In this document: in pieces, positions 16,655 to 25,104 of the stretch
Layout: every line of letters starts with the position of its first letter
Position numbering within the stretch: position 1 is the stretch's first letter
Assembly: GCF_003700275.1 (NCBI RefSeq)
Contig: NZ_RBRE01000083.1
Coordinates: forward strand, 62,001 to 126,000
DNA from: Pseudomonas cichorii
Lineage (GTDB): Bacteria > Pseudomonadota > Gammaproteobacteria > Pseudomonadales > Pseudomonadaceae
DNA length: 64,000 nt
Direction: 5' to 3'
Program-made: the position numbers and the translations under genes
The notes under the pieces: model-generated
What the model was told of the DNA's origin: nothing
What the model saw: only the letters and a program-made list of their open reading frames with translations
Databases searched by the model: none

Positions 16655-17766
16655 GGTTGCACCCGGGCGTTTTGCTGTTGGGATTGGTCGGCGATTTCGA
16701 CTTGCATGTCCGGATGCAGTAACTGTCCGCCCGCGATCACGACCTTCTCGCCACTCTTGAGCCCGTCACCGATGATGACTCTGGAGGTCAGGTAACGCAC
16801 CACCTGCACCTTGCGCAGATTGACCTTGCCCTGCTCGTCTACCACCCACACCGCAGGCTTGCCCAGATGCTCGCCAAGGTCCTTGGTCAAGGCCGACCAC
16901 GGCAACTCGACGCTGGCATTGGCCGGTGCGCTCAGGGCGACGCTCACTACCGAACCCAGGTCCATGCCTTCGGGTAACGGATCGAGCGCAATCTTGACCT
17001 GCAAGGTCCCGGTTTCAGCCGAAACGGCCGGCGTCACTTCACGCACCTTGCCGTTGACCTTGATCGCCGGGTTGTCGAGCAGGGTTACTTGCACCGGCTG
17101 GTCGGTGGGCGGCTGGACGAACAGCGACTCGAAGACATTGAACACCGCATCGCGCTCACCATCGCGGGCCAGGTCGAAGATCGGCACGGTGGCCTGCACC
17201 ACCTGCCCGACCTCGGCCTGACGTGCGGTGATAACTCCCGCCGTATCGGCAGCCAGCGCGGTGTAACTCAGTTGCTCGCGGGCATTGGCCAGTTGCGCCT
17301 GCGCGGCTTTCAAGGCGCTCTCGCTGCCGCGCAATGCTGCCTGGGCGGAGTCGTACTCACTGCGGCTGGTGTAACCCTTGGGCAACAGTTTTTCCTGACG
17401 CACGAAGGCAGCACGAGTCTGGGTCACTCGCGCCTGCTCGGCAGCCACCGCGGCGAGCGCCGAATCGACATTGATCTGCAAATCCTTGGGATCGAGCCGG
17501 GCCAGGACCTGATTGGCCGTCACCCGATCACCGACATCCACATTGCGCTGGATGATCTTGCCATTGACCCGGAATGACAGCCGGGTCTGCACCCGCGCCT
17601 GAATATCGCCGGTCAGCGCCACGCTGGCGGCAAAATCGGCGGTTTTCACCGTCTGCACATACACCCGCGGCAGATCGGGAGCGGCCGGTTTTTCCTGGCC
17701 ACAGCCAGCCAGCAGCAGAGCCGCCGCAAGACCGAGCATGACCAATCCAGAGGAACGAGCAGGCAT
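16651..17766 (-). CDS. triA: RND efflux periplasmic adaptor (first of two)
   Basis: A 371-residue membrane fusion protein with lipobox LLLAGCGQE, lipoyl half FRVNGKIIQRNVDVGDRVTANQVLARLDP, a coiled-coil hairpin (residues about 85-150), the second lipoyl half and a C-terminal barrel. The start follows AGGAG by six bases. It is the first gene of a three-gene operon with two different adaptors. This composition is known from P. aeruginosa TriABC and supports the assignment. Sequence similarity between the two adaptors indicates an old duplication. Confidence 0.85.
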   Translation of the reverse strand: MPARSSGLVMLGLAAALLLAGCGQEKPAAPDLPRVYVQTVKTADFAASVALTGDIQARVQTRLSFRVNGKIIQRNVDVGDRVTANQVLARLDPKDLQINVDSALAAVAAEQARVTQTRAAFVRQEKLLPKGYTSRSEYDSAQAALRGSESALKAAQAQLANAREQLSYTALAADTAGVITARQAEVGQVVQATVPIFDLARDGERDAVFNVFESLFVQPPTDQPVQVTLLDNPAIKVNGKVREVTPAVSAETGTLQVKIALDPLPEGMDLGSVVSVALSAPANASVELPWSALTKDLGEHLGKPAVWVVDEQGKVNLRKVQVVRYLTSRVIIGDGLKSGEKVVIAGGQLLHPDMQVEIADQSQQQNARVQP

Positions 17767-17799
17767 GCAGACTCCTTTTTACAGCTGCCAGGTGCGAAT

Positions 17800-17809
17800 G
17801 TGATATCAC
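17800..17809. promoter_or_regulatory. Perfect 10-bp palindrome upstream of the efflux operon
   Basis: GTGATATCAC lies 34 bases before the triA start. It might be an operator for a local repressor, but no regulator gene is adjacent. The efflux promoter should lie in 17,767-17,908. Confidence 0.3.
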
Positions 17810-17908
17810 GCGAGAGGAACGTGAACATGCGACTGTGCGCAGGCCAGAGGGTTCCTTGAGGAGGCTCAAGTCTTGGGGGAGTGTCTTGCTTTCAGGAAAG
17901 CGGGCAGG

Positions 17909-18871
17909 TCATAGAACAGAAGTGCGTCGTATATCTATCGCAGACGACAAGCGCGGTGATGCATCAAACGAGTCCAACGGGATGGATCTTCTGGAAATCA
18001 GTCTCGGGACTGCCACATTCTGTATGTCAGTCAGATTCTGCGGATTTCTAGCGGCAATGATCGAACCTATCCGCGTAGCTGAAGAGACAATACCCAACGC
18101 CAACGTAATCCAGCCCAAAGGCTCCAGCAGCGGCGAATCGGGCACAAGCTCCCCCAGAACCGTGCGGGTAATGCCAAGCACAGCGACTGCTACACCACTC
18201 GTACCCGCGACAATCGTCGAGAGGCTGCCAGCACTGACAAAGCCGACCTGGGCAGCCTGCATGGACAGCATGAAAGGCAACGAAGGGAACAAGGCGCCGC
18301 CTGAAATCAAAAAGGAGGTAATGGTGAGACCAACACCGACGAGTAACTGCCAAGGCACATGCCCCGTCGGATCGAGACGATTGACCGGATCACCCAGGCA
18401 ATAGGCATATGGATTCAACCCGCCCTCGCCAAACGGACTCAGGCTGTCCGGGCTGTTGAAACGCATCAGCACCGGGTTGTAGGCGCGATAGCCTTTGCCC
18501 AGCAGATAATGCCCGGTAAGCGGGTCGGGTTGTTCGCCATTGAAGCCAGGCAGATGCCGGATCGGTTCACGATGACCGAACGGTGCATAGGCAATGAGGG
18601 TGCTTTGCCCGGAAGTAGCTGTATTAAGCACACTATGGTGTTGATCGGTCGCGGCCAGGGTCGCAATAGGGCGCTTGCCCGCCAGTGTGTGCAACGCCAG
18701 CAGTTGATGTTCTCGATGCAGGAAACTGCGCTGCTCGGCACCCTGGATTTCAGTGGCCAGCCTTTCAGCCCGGTAGAAAGACCGAGTGAATGCATCGTTG
18801 GTCGGCGTGCGGGTTGCGAGACGATCCAGCGGGTCGTAGGTGTAGCGACACAGGACAGTTCGATGCGGCAT
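17909..18871 (-). CDS. Orphan RHS repeat-associated core protein with hydrophobic C terminus
   Basis: A 320-residue protein from the ATG at 18,871. A start 15 codons earlier is possible, and neither has a good ribosome-binding site. The N-terminal half carries RHS/YD features: YTYDPLDRLATRTP, then YAPFGHREPIRHLPGFNGE, then GYRAYNPVLMRFNSPDSLSPFG and the core end GLNPYAYCLGDPVNRLDPTGH. After DPTGH comes a variable C terminus of about 150 residues with three to four hydrophobic stretches. In full-length RHS proteins this region is the toxin. Here the shell repeats are missing, so this is either one of the short stand-alone RHS-core genes common in P. syringae relatives or a fragment left by recombination. 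No immunity gene is recognisable next to it. Confidence 0.8.
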   Translation of the reverse strand: MPHRTVLCRYTYDPLDRLATRTPTNDAFTRSFYRAERLATEIQGAEQRSFLHREHQLLALHTLAGKRPIATLAATDQHHSVLNTATSGQSTLIAYAPFGHREPIRHLPGFNGEQPDPLTGHYLLGKGYRAYNPVLMRFNSPDSLSPFGEGGLNPYAYCLGDPVNRLDPTGHVPWQLLVGVGLTITSFLISGGALFPSLPFMLSMQAAQVGFVSAGSLSTIVAGTSGVAVAVLGITRTVLGELVPDSPLLEPLGWITLALGIVSSATRIGSIIAARNPQNLTDIQNVAVPRLISRRSIPLDSFDASPRLSSAIDIRRTSVL

Positions 18872-19001
18872 GACGGGTAACCATTGTAAAAGTAAGACTG
18901 CCTGAACAATCTGCATGAGCAGGGCTTGCCTCGCTCACACCTTCACAATGAACCCTCACCGCAGCATTGGCTACTCGTAGAAATGACAGGTTCGCCCTCT
19001 A

Positions 19002-19054
19002 TTCGCGAATGAATTGGCCCCCACATCGTCTGTAGAAACGGATTCATTCGCGAA
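19002..19054. repeat. REP-type extragenic palindrome
   Basis: TTCGCGAATGAATTGG and its inverted partner GATTCATTCGCGAA flank a spacer. It lies just beyond the 3' end of the sulfonate-binding protein gene. The final bases extend into the region before its stop codon at 19,059. Confidence 0.8.
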
Positions 19055-19058
19055 GATT

Positions 19059-20069
19059 TCAGTTCCCCGACCCGCCATGGGCCTCTTCAAAGAAGTAATC
19101 CTTCCAGCTCTCGGCCTTGTTCTTCAAAACGCCCAGCTCATGCAGCTTTTCGGCATAGATGAAGGTGCGTTGCGGGGTGACGGTGAAATCGATTTCCGGG
19201 TCAGAGACGATTTTCTCGACCAGCGGCAACGGCAGTTTCGACTGTTCGACGCGGATATAGGTCTGCGCGGCAGCCGGTTTGTCGGCCTTGATGATCTTCT
19301 CGGCTTCCGCCAGCGCGGCGTAGAACGCCTTGTAGGTCCTGGGGTTCTCGTCGTGGAATTTCTGGGTGGTGTAAAGCACGTTGAAAGTGGCCTGACCGCC
19401 CAGCACGTCGTAGCTGCTCAGCACTTTATGCACGTTGGGATTTTCCAGCGCCTGATACTGGAAAGGCGGACTGGAGAAGTGCGAGTTGATTTCCGAGCCA
19501 CCGGCAATCAACGCCGCAGTGGCGTCAGGGTGCGCCAGGCTGACGGAGATGTTGTCGAACTTTTTGAAGTTGGCGTTACCGAACTCCTTGGCCGTCTCGA
19601 TCTGCAAGGTGCGCGACTGGAAGCCTACGCCCGCTGCTGGCACCGCGATGCGGTCCTTGTCGGTGAAGTCCTTGATGGTCTTGACGTTCGGGTTGTTGGT
19701 CAGCAGGTAGTTGGGCATCGAACCCAGCGAGGCAATCGCCTTGACGTTCTGCTTGCCCTTGGTCCGGTCCCAGATGGTCAGCATCGGCGGCACACCGGCC
19801 GACACCACATCCAGGGCACCGGCCAGCAGCGCTTCGTTCATCGCCGTGGCGCCGGAAATGCTGTTCCAGTCGACCTTGATATCCAGCCCCTGCTCCTTGC
19901 CGTGCTTCTCGATCAGTTTTTGATCGCGCACCACATCCAGAATCAGGTAACCGATTCCGAATTGTTGGGCGATGCTGATCTTGCCTTCGGCCTGCGCGCC
20001 GCCGCTGAGCAGAGCACCAGCCAGGCCCAGCGCGGCAGCCAGTGTGGTCAGTTTTAAAGAAGTAACCAT
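19059..20069 (-). CDS. Sulfonate/taurine-type ABC transporter, substrate-binding protein
   Basis: A 336-residue periplasmic protein with a signal peptide cleaved near residue 27 (LLSGGAQA, then EGKISIAQQ). Domain resemblance is to the SsuA/TauA (NMT1-like) group: QQFGIGYLILDVVRDQKLIEKHG, SGATAMNEALLAGALDVVSAGVPP and TLQIETAKEFGN. It is followed downstream on the same strand by permease, ATPase and TauD-like genes in TauABCD order. The ligand is likely a sulfonate or sulfate ester. Which one cannot be told. Confidence 0.83.
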   Translation of the reverse strand: MVTSLKLTTLAAALGLAGALLSGGAQAEGKISIAQQFGIGYLILDVVRDQKLIEKHGKEQGLDIKVDWNSISGATAMNEALLAGALDVVSAGVPPMLTIWDRTKGKQNVKAIASLGSMPNYLLTNNPNVKTIKDFTDKDRIAVPAAGVGFQSRTLQIETAKEFGNANFKKFDNISVSLAHPDATAALIAGGSEINSHFSSPPFQYQALENPNVHKVLSSYDVLGGQATFNVLYTTQKFHDENPRTYKAFYAALAEAEKIIKADKPAAAQTYIRVEQSKLPLPLVEKIVSDPEIDFTVTPQRTFIYAEKLHELGVLKNKAESWKDYFFEEAHGGSGN

Positions 20070-20120
20070 GGAACCCTCACAAAAAACTCAAGAAGAGATA
20101 AACCCCAGCATTCCTGACGC

Positions 20121-20987
20121 TTAACGCTGCATGCCCCAGCGCTTGACCGTCAGGCGCTCGATATTGGCGAACAGCAGGTTTTCCACCAGCAGGCCGATGA
20201 GAATCACCGCCGCCAGCCCGGCAAATACCTTGTCGGTGTACAGCTCGTTACGGTTCTGGAAGATGTACCAGCCCAGACCGCCCTTGCCCGACGACGCGCC
20301 GAATACCAGCTCGGCAGCAATCAGGGTCCGCCAGGCAAAGGCCCAGCCGATTTTCAAACCCGCCAGGATCGACGGCAGCGCCGCCGGAATCAGGATGTGC
20401 CAGACAAAGCGCAAGCCCTTGAGGCCATAGTTGCGACCGGCCATGCGCTGGGTTTCCGACACTCCGAGAAACCCGGCATAGGTGTTGAGCGCCAGTGCCC
20501 ACAGCACCGAATGCACCAGCACGAAGATCAGGCTGTTCTGCCCCAGACCGAACCACAGCAGTGCCAGCGGCAACAGGGCAATGGCCGGCAAAGGGTTGAA
20601 CATCGCGGTCAGGGTGCTGAGCAGGTCGCGGCCCAACTGGGTCGAGACGGCCAGAGTCGTCAGGCCGAATGCCAGGACGATGCCGATCAGATAGCCCTGG
20701 ATCAGCACAGTCAGGGAAATCCAGACTTTGCCCGGCAGTTCACCGGTGATGATGCCGTCATAGAACGCCGTGGCGGTTTGCAGGAAGCTGGGCAGCAGCA
20801 AGTCGTTGTTCTGGATGCGCGCAGCGACTTCCCAGAGCACCGCGAGCAGGATCATGATCACGCTTTTGCGTACCCAGCCCAGTTGCCAGATGCGTTGTAC
20901 CAAAGGGATATCACGCGCCAGATCCTTCTGGGTGAAGGGCTCCAGCGTGACTTCGTATTCTTCGCGAACGGGGGATGAAAGACTCAT
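20121..20987 (-). CDS. Sulfonate/taurine-type ABC transporter, permease
   Basis: Translated from the ATG at 20,987 (MSLSSPVREEYEV, GAGAAC 4-9 bases upstream) it has 288 residues, about six membrane helices and the EAA-loop region GVSETQRMAGRNYGLKGLRF, then HILIPAALPSILAGLKIGWAFAWRTLIAAE, as in SsuC/TauC. A long cytoplasmic N terminus of about 45 residues precedes the first helix. Its gene lies between the ATPase and the binding protein, so all three make one importer. Confidence 0.85.
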   Translation of the reverse strand: MSLSSPVREEYEVTLEPFTQKDLARDIPLVQRIWQLGWVRKSVIMILLAVLWEVAARIQNNDLLLPSFLQTATAFYDGIITGELPGKVWISLTVLIQGYLIGIVLAFGLTTLAVSTQLGRDLLSTLTAMFNPLPAIALLPLALLWFGLGQNSLIFVLVHSVLWALALNTYAGFLGVSETQRMAGRNYGLKGLRFVWHILIPAALPSILAGLKIGWAFAWRTLIAAELVFGASSGKGGLGWYIFQNRNELYTDKVFAGLAAVILIGLLVENLLFANIERLTVKRWGMQR

Positions 20988-21063
20988 GTCGGGTTCTCTG
21001 TGGTCATGTCGAGGCATTGGCATGGTTCGCGGATCAATCCACGCCTGCTCAGCCTGCGATGCC

Positions 21064-21945
21064 TCAATAGGCGATGCGGATATCCTGGAAATTCAGCTCG
21101 GACTCGGCCTGACCGGTTTCGTTTTCATCGAACAGCAAGCGGTGAATACGCTGTGCCGTTTGCTGAAAACCAACACCACCGAGGCTTTTCAGGTCGTACT
21201 GATGGCTGTTGATTTCCGCTCGCACCCGGCCCGGATGGGGCGACAACAACAGGATGCGGTTACCGACCACCAGCGCTTCTTCGATGGAGTGGGTCACGAA
21301 CAGCAGGGTAAAACGCACTTCGTCCCACAGCTCCAGCAGTTCTTCCTGCATCTTGCGACGGGTCAGCGCATCGAGCGCCGCGAAAGGCTCGTCCATCAGC
21401 AGGATTTTCGGCTGCATCGCCAAGGCACGGGCAATCGCCACGCGAGCTTTCATGCCGCCGGACAAGGTATGCGGATAGGCATCGGCAAACGCACTGAGGC
21501 CGACCTTTTCCAGGTAGTAACGCGCCCGTTCCAGCGCTTCGGGACGCTTGAGGGTGCGTGAAGCCAGCAGCGGGAACATCACGTTTTCGATCACGGTTTT
21601 CCACGGCGGTAGCTGATCGAACTCCTGGAACACCACAATCCGGTCCGGGCCAGGCTCCTTGACCTGCACGCCAGCCAGACGAATCTGCCCTTCGCTGGGC
21701 TGAATGAACCCGGCCACCGCCTTGAGCAAGGTGGACTTGCCGCACCCGGACGGGCCGAGCAATACGAAGCGATCCGCCGGATCGACCTCAAAACTGACTT
21801 GATGGGTCGCCCGCACGACCCGCTCGGGTGTGCGGTACTCAAGGCTCACACCCTGAACCTTCAACAAGGCTTCAGTGGCATGCTGAGCGGCCTGTTGCGT
21901 GATCGAACCTTCGCTAGCCGTATGGCTTTGCACGACAGCATTCAT
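21064..21945 (-). CDS. Sulfonate/taurine-type ABC transporter, ATP-binding protein
   Basis: From the ATG at 21,945 (MNAVVQSHTA, with GGGGAG seven bases upstream) the protein has 293 residues: Walker A LLGPSGCGKST, Q-loop VVFQEFDQLPPWKTV, signature LSGGMKARVAIARAL, Walker B ILLMDEPFAALDA and switch VTHSIEEAL, the TauB/SsuB pattern. All motifs are intact. The extra N-terminal region of about 30 residues and the tail of about 30 residues (SLGGVGFQQTAQRIHRLLF) are longer than in SsuB. Confidence 0.86.
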   Translation of the reverse strand: MNAVVQSHTASEGSITQQAAQHATEALLKVQGVSLEYRTPERVVRATHQVSFEVDPADRFVLLGPSGCGKSTLLKAVAGFIQPSEGQIRLAGVQVKEPGPDRIVVFQEFDQLPPWKTVIENVMFPLLASRTLKRPEALERARYYLEKVGLSAFADAYPHTLSGGMKARVAIARALAMQPKILLMDEPFAALDALTRRKMQEELLELWDEVRFTLLFVTHSIEEALVVGNRILLLSPHPGRVRAEINSHQYDLKSLGGVGFQQTAQRIHRLLFDENETGQAESELNFQDIRIAY

Positions 21946-21961
21946 GAACAACTCCCCTGAA

Positions 21962-22858
21962 TCAGAACGGCGCATTGCCTTGAATGGTGGTGCGATACAG
22001 CTTGCGGCGCAGATGCGTCGGGCAACCGGCAGCCAGGTGGATCAGCGAACGGTTGTCCCAGAACACCATGTCGTTCGGCTGCCACTGATGGCGATAGATA
22101 TGCTCGGGACGCACGCTGTGGGCGAAAATCTCGTCGAGAATCTGGCGGCTTTCGTCTTCCGGCAGTCCCACGATGCGGGTGGTGAACCCTTCGCTGACAA
22201 ACAACGCCTTGCGGCCGTTTTCCGGGTGAGTGCGCACAATCGGGTGAGCCACTTCCACTACCTGGGCCAGTTGCTCTGGAGTCAGGGTCGGGCGCCAGCT
22301 GGCAGCGTTGTGACCTTCGGCATAGCGTGCGGTGTAGTTGTGCACGGCAGAGCGGCCTTGCACAGCGTCGCGCAGATGTTGCGGCAAGGTGTCCCAGGCC
22401 AGATGCATGTCGGCGAACAACGTATCACCGCCTTCGCTTGGCAGTTCCTGGGCGTAGAGCATCGAGCCGAGGCTCGGCAGTTCCTTGTAGGACAGATCCG
22501 AATGCCAGTACTTGCCGGCATCGCCGAGGCCCACAGGCTGACCGTTCTCGACAATGTTGGAGACAATCAGGATTTCCGGGTGGTTGGCCAGCAGGAACTG
22601 CTTGAGCACGTGGATCTGCAACACGCCGAAACGGCGGCTGAAATCGATCTGCTGTTGCGGGGTGATCTGCTGATCGCGGAAGACGATCAGGTGATGGTCC
22701 AGGTGGGCCTTGTGTAGCCGGGCGAAGTCGGTGTCATTGAGAGGCCTGGACAGATCCAGCCCGACTATTTCCGCGCCCACCTTGCCGGTGAGTGGACGCA
22801 CCTCGAACGATTGCTCGGCGGCTTGGGTAGACGATGAAGCGAGGGCGGCTGCGGGCAT
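21962..22858 (-). CDS. TauD/TfdA-family 2-oxoglutarate-dependent dioxygenase
   Basis: A 298-residue protein. The iron-binding triad is visible as His119 and Asp121 in KYWHSDLSY and His274 in NRSLIHLA. Arg289 in RRKLYRT is the likely 2-oxoglutarate anchor. It belongs to the family that hydroxylates taurine, alkylsulfonates or alkyl sulfates, releasing sulfite or sulfate in the cytoplasm. It is the first gene of the unit that continues with the transporter genes, which links import and desulfonation. AtsK-like alkylsulfatases are an alternative to TauD. Confidence 0.85.
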   Translation of the reverse strand: MPAAALASSSTQAAEQSFEVRPLTGKVGAEIVGLDLSRPLNDTDFARLHKAHLDHHLIVFRDQQITPQQQIDFSRRFGVLQIHVLKQFLLANHPEILIVSNIVENGQPVGLGDAGKYWHSDLSYKELPSLGSMLYAQELPSEGGDTLFADMHLAWDTLPQHLRDAVQGRSAVHNYTARYAEGHNAASWRPTLTPEQLAQVVEVAHPIVRTHPENGRKALFVSEGFTTRIVGLPEDESRQILDEIFAHSVRPEHIYRHQWQPNDMVFWDNRSLIHLAAGCPTHLRRKLYRTTIQGNAPF

Positions 22859-22894
22859 GTGGACTCCGACTCCAAGACATGTAGATGACTGAGA

Positions 22895-22960
22895 GAAGGA
22901 ACTTTATAGGTATAAGAAACTAAATTTAAATACCGTTATGGAATATTCATAGCGCTGAAC
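22895..22960 (-). promoter_or_regulatory. Probable promoter and regulatory box of the TauD-like operon
   Basis: An AT-rich block directly upstream contains GGTATAAGAAACTAAATTT and a downstream AATACC, forming an imperfect inverted repeat, plus GAATATTC. It resembles boxes upstream of oscA, metQ and the small hydrolase gene and may be a CysB site. Inferred. Confidence 0.35.
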
Positions 22961-22984
22961 GAGCTGAAGGCATTTAACATGTCG

Positions 22985-23048
22985 CAGGAGCGAATTCATG
23001 CGCTAAAAGGCGCACTTCACAGCGCTTTCGCGACTAAAGTCGCTCCTG
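22985..23048. repeat. REP-like extragenic palindrome
   Basis: CAGGAGCGA at 22,985 is inverted as TCGCTCCTG ending at 23,048, with further internal symmetry (GCGCTAAAAGGCGC). It separates the metQ-like gene from the promoter of the TauD-like operon. Confidence 0.75.
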
Positions 23049-23092
23049 CAGTGATCTTGCAGGGCCAACTCTAGTCGCGAAAAACAGCTCAA

Positions 23093-23875
23093 TCAGAACG
23101 CTGGCAATACCGCGCCGTCGTACTTCTTGTTGATGTACTCCTTGACCTCAGGGCTGGTCAGCGCCTTGGACAGCTTCTGGATCGCGTCGCTGTTGGCGTT
23201 GTCTTCGCGGGTTACCAGGTAGTTCACGTAAGGCGAATCAGCACCTTCGATGATCAGTGCATCCTTGCGCGGGCTAAGCTTGGCTTCCAGGGCGTAGTTG
23301 GTGTTGATCAGGTCCAGGTCAACCTGGTCCAGCACACGCGGCAATACCGCCGATTCCAGTTCGCGGAACTTCAGCTTTTTCGGGTTGCTGGCGATGTCCT
23401 TGGTCGTCGACAGAGCGTTGGTCGGGTCCTTAAGGGTAATCAGGCCAGCTTTCTGCAGCAGAAGCAGGGCACGACCACCGTTGCTGCCTTCGTTTGGAAT
23501 GGCCACGGTTGCGCCTTCAGGCAGGTCGGCCAGGCTCTTGTGCTTCCTGGAGTAAGCGCCGAACGGTTCGACGTGAACACCTACGCCGGTTACCAGTTTG
23601 GCGCCTTTACCCTTGTTGAAGCCATCCAGATAAGGCTTGGTCTGGAAGTAGTTGGCGTCCAGGCGCTTTTCGTTGAGCTGGACGTTAGGCTGGACGTAAT
23701 CGGTGAAGACCTTGATTTCCAGGTCCACGCCTTCCTTGGCCAGGGTTGGCTTGATCAGCTCCAGGATTTCAGCGTGTGGAACAGGTGTCGCGCCTACCAC
23801 CAGCTTTTCGCCAGCCTGAGCCAGGCCAATGGAAAACGCAGCCGCCAGAGCGGTCATCAACAAGGTCTTTTTCAT
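23093..23875 (-). CDS. metQ: MetQ/NlpA-family substrate-binding protein
   Basis: A 260-residue periplasmic protein with signal peptide MKKTLLMTALAAAFSIGLAQA. The first mature residue is not cysteine, so it is probably soluble. Motifs: GATPVPHAEILELIKPTLAKEG, QPNVQLNEKRLDANYFQTKPYL and IPNEGSNGGRALLLLQKAG, all classical for methionine-binding MetQ. It stands alone without metNI next to it, which suggests it shares a transporter encoded elsewhere. The gene has its own AT-rich promoter region. Confidence 0.87.
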   Translation of the reverse strand: MKKTLLMTALAAAFSIGLAQAGEKLVVGATPVPHAEILELIKPTLAKEGVDLEIKVFTDYVQPNVQLNEKRLDANYFQTKPYLDGFNKGKGAKLVTGVGVHVEPFGAYSRKHKSLADLPEGATVAIPNEGSNGGRALLLLQKAGLITLKDPTNALSTTKDIASNPKKLKFRELESAVLPRVLDQVDLDLINTNYALEAKLSPRKDALIIEGADSPYVNYLVTREDNANSDAIQKLSKALTSPEVKEYINKKYDGAVLPAF

Positions 23876-24072
23876 GCAATATCCTTAGGAAATCAAAGTC
23901 GTGGAAAACGACAGCTCACCAGTGTGTTGCTCACGATGCCATTACCATCGCAAGCGTGGAGCGGACATTACCGGGGTTTCTTATTCCAAGAAAATATCTT
24001 TTTGCTAAGTGCTTATGCTTGATTGCTATCTGCCACCCCTGACAGGCAACCAGCCCCCCCGGAAAGCAGTGC
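23876..24072 (-). promoter_or_regulatory. Promoter region of metQ
   Basis: About 200 bp between two minus-strand genes. TTTCTTATTCCAAGAAAATA at about 23,978-23,997 resembles the boxes seen before other sulfur genes in this window. No terminator is obvious. Confidence 0.35.
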
Positions 24073-25005
24073 TCATCCCGGAAACTGGATACGCTCCAGC
24101 AAGCGTTTCACCGCCAGAAGCTGCTCCTCCTTGGCCTCCACCAGAATCCGCCCGACCAGCCGCTCGACCTCCGCCAGCGGGTTGCTACTTTCCGGCAGGT
24201 TCAGGTGCTCCGGCAGAATCTCTTCGCCGCTGCTGACCAGCAGCGCAAAGTGAATGACGTTTTCCAGTTCGCGGGTATTGCCGGGCCAGCTATGGGCTTG
24301 CAGCACATGCTGCGCTTCATCGCTGATCAGTTGCACCGGCAGGTTCAGACGCTGACTGTAGATGCCTACGAAATACTCCGCCAACGGCAGGATATTGCCT
24401 GGCTGTTCGCGCAGGGCCGGCAGATCGAGACGCCCTTCGCTCAGGTAATGGTAAAGCCGCTCGTGAAACTTGCCGGCCTCGACGGCCTGGGCCAGATCGA
24501 TGCTGGTTGCAGCTACCAGCCGCACATCCACCGGGCTTGGCTGCTGCGCGCCGACGCGCGTGACTTCATGGTTCTCCAGAGCGGACAGCAACTTGATCTG
24601 GATGGGCAGCGGTAAATCACCGATCTCATCCAGATACAGGGTGCCGCCATTGGCAGAGCCAAACCATCCGGCACGGCTGCTGCCCGAGACGCTGTGGGCA
24701 CCTGCGGCATAGCCGAACAGCTCGGCATCGGCGTAATTAGGGCTGATGGCACCGCAGTTGACCGACACGAACAGACCGGAACGGTCACTGCCACGATGAA
24801 TGTGCCGCGCCAGCAGTTCCTTGCCGGTGCCGGATTCGCCACGGATCAGGACAGGCAGCGAGCGAGGCGCCAGTTGCTCCATTTCTTCACGCAACTGACG
24901 AGAACGCGGATCGACGAAAACCAGCGCCTTGGCGCGGATGCTCAGGGGACTCTTGTCCGCTTCGGGGAACGTCAGCAACGGCTGACCGAAAACTTCAAGG
25001 CTCAT
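24073..25005 (-). CDS. Sigma54-activator-like AAA+ protein lacking the GAFTGA loop and the helix-turn-helix
   Basis: A 310-residue protein with the central AAA+ domain of bacterial enhancer-binding proteins: Walker A GESGTGKE, FVSVNCGAISPNYADAELFGY, Walker B GGTLYLDEIGDLP, sensor VRLVAATS, arginine-finger region FHERLYHYLSEGRLDLPALRE and WPGNTRELENVI. Two features are odd. The sigma54-contacting GAFTGA motif reads GAHSVS. The C terminus (after LPEHLNLPESS) is a charged helix without a Fis-type DNA-binding motif. There is no N-terminal receiver or PAS domain, only about 40 residues. Its place in a sulfur block suggests a role in sulfur control, like SfnR-type regulators. It may act through other proteins rather than as a normal sigma54 activator. 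Confidence 0.8.
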   Translation of the reverse strand: MSLEVFGQPLLTFPEADKSPLSIRAKALVFVDPRSRQLREEMEQLAPRSLPVLIRGESGTGKELLARHIHRGSDRSGLFVSVNCGAISPNYADAELFGYAAGAHSVSGSSRAGWFGSANGGTLYLDEIGDLPLPIQIKLLSALENHEVTRVGAQQPSPVDVRLVAATSIDLAQAVEAGKFHERLYHYLSEGRLDLPALREQPGNILPLAEYFVGIYSQRLNLPVQLISDEAQHVLQAHSWPGNTRELENVIHFALLVSSGEEILPEHLNLPESSNPLAEVERLVGRILVEAKEEQLLAVKRLLERIQFPG

Positions 25006-25104
25006 GACAAACTCCCGCCTGAGCCCATGCGAGGCTCAAGCGTTAAAAAACAGACAGGCCCCAATGGCCCGACGAAAACATGATGGGGTCGGCAGGGTAT
25101 GAAC

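Noticed and set aside
22985..23090. A CRISPR-like array, from the repeated palindromic blocks
   Set aside because: The blocks are inverted, of unequal spacing and only one unit long. They fit REP elements. No cas genes are present.
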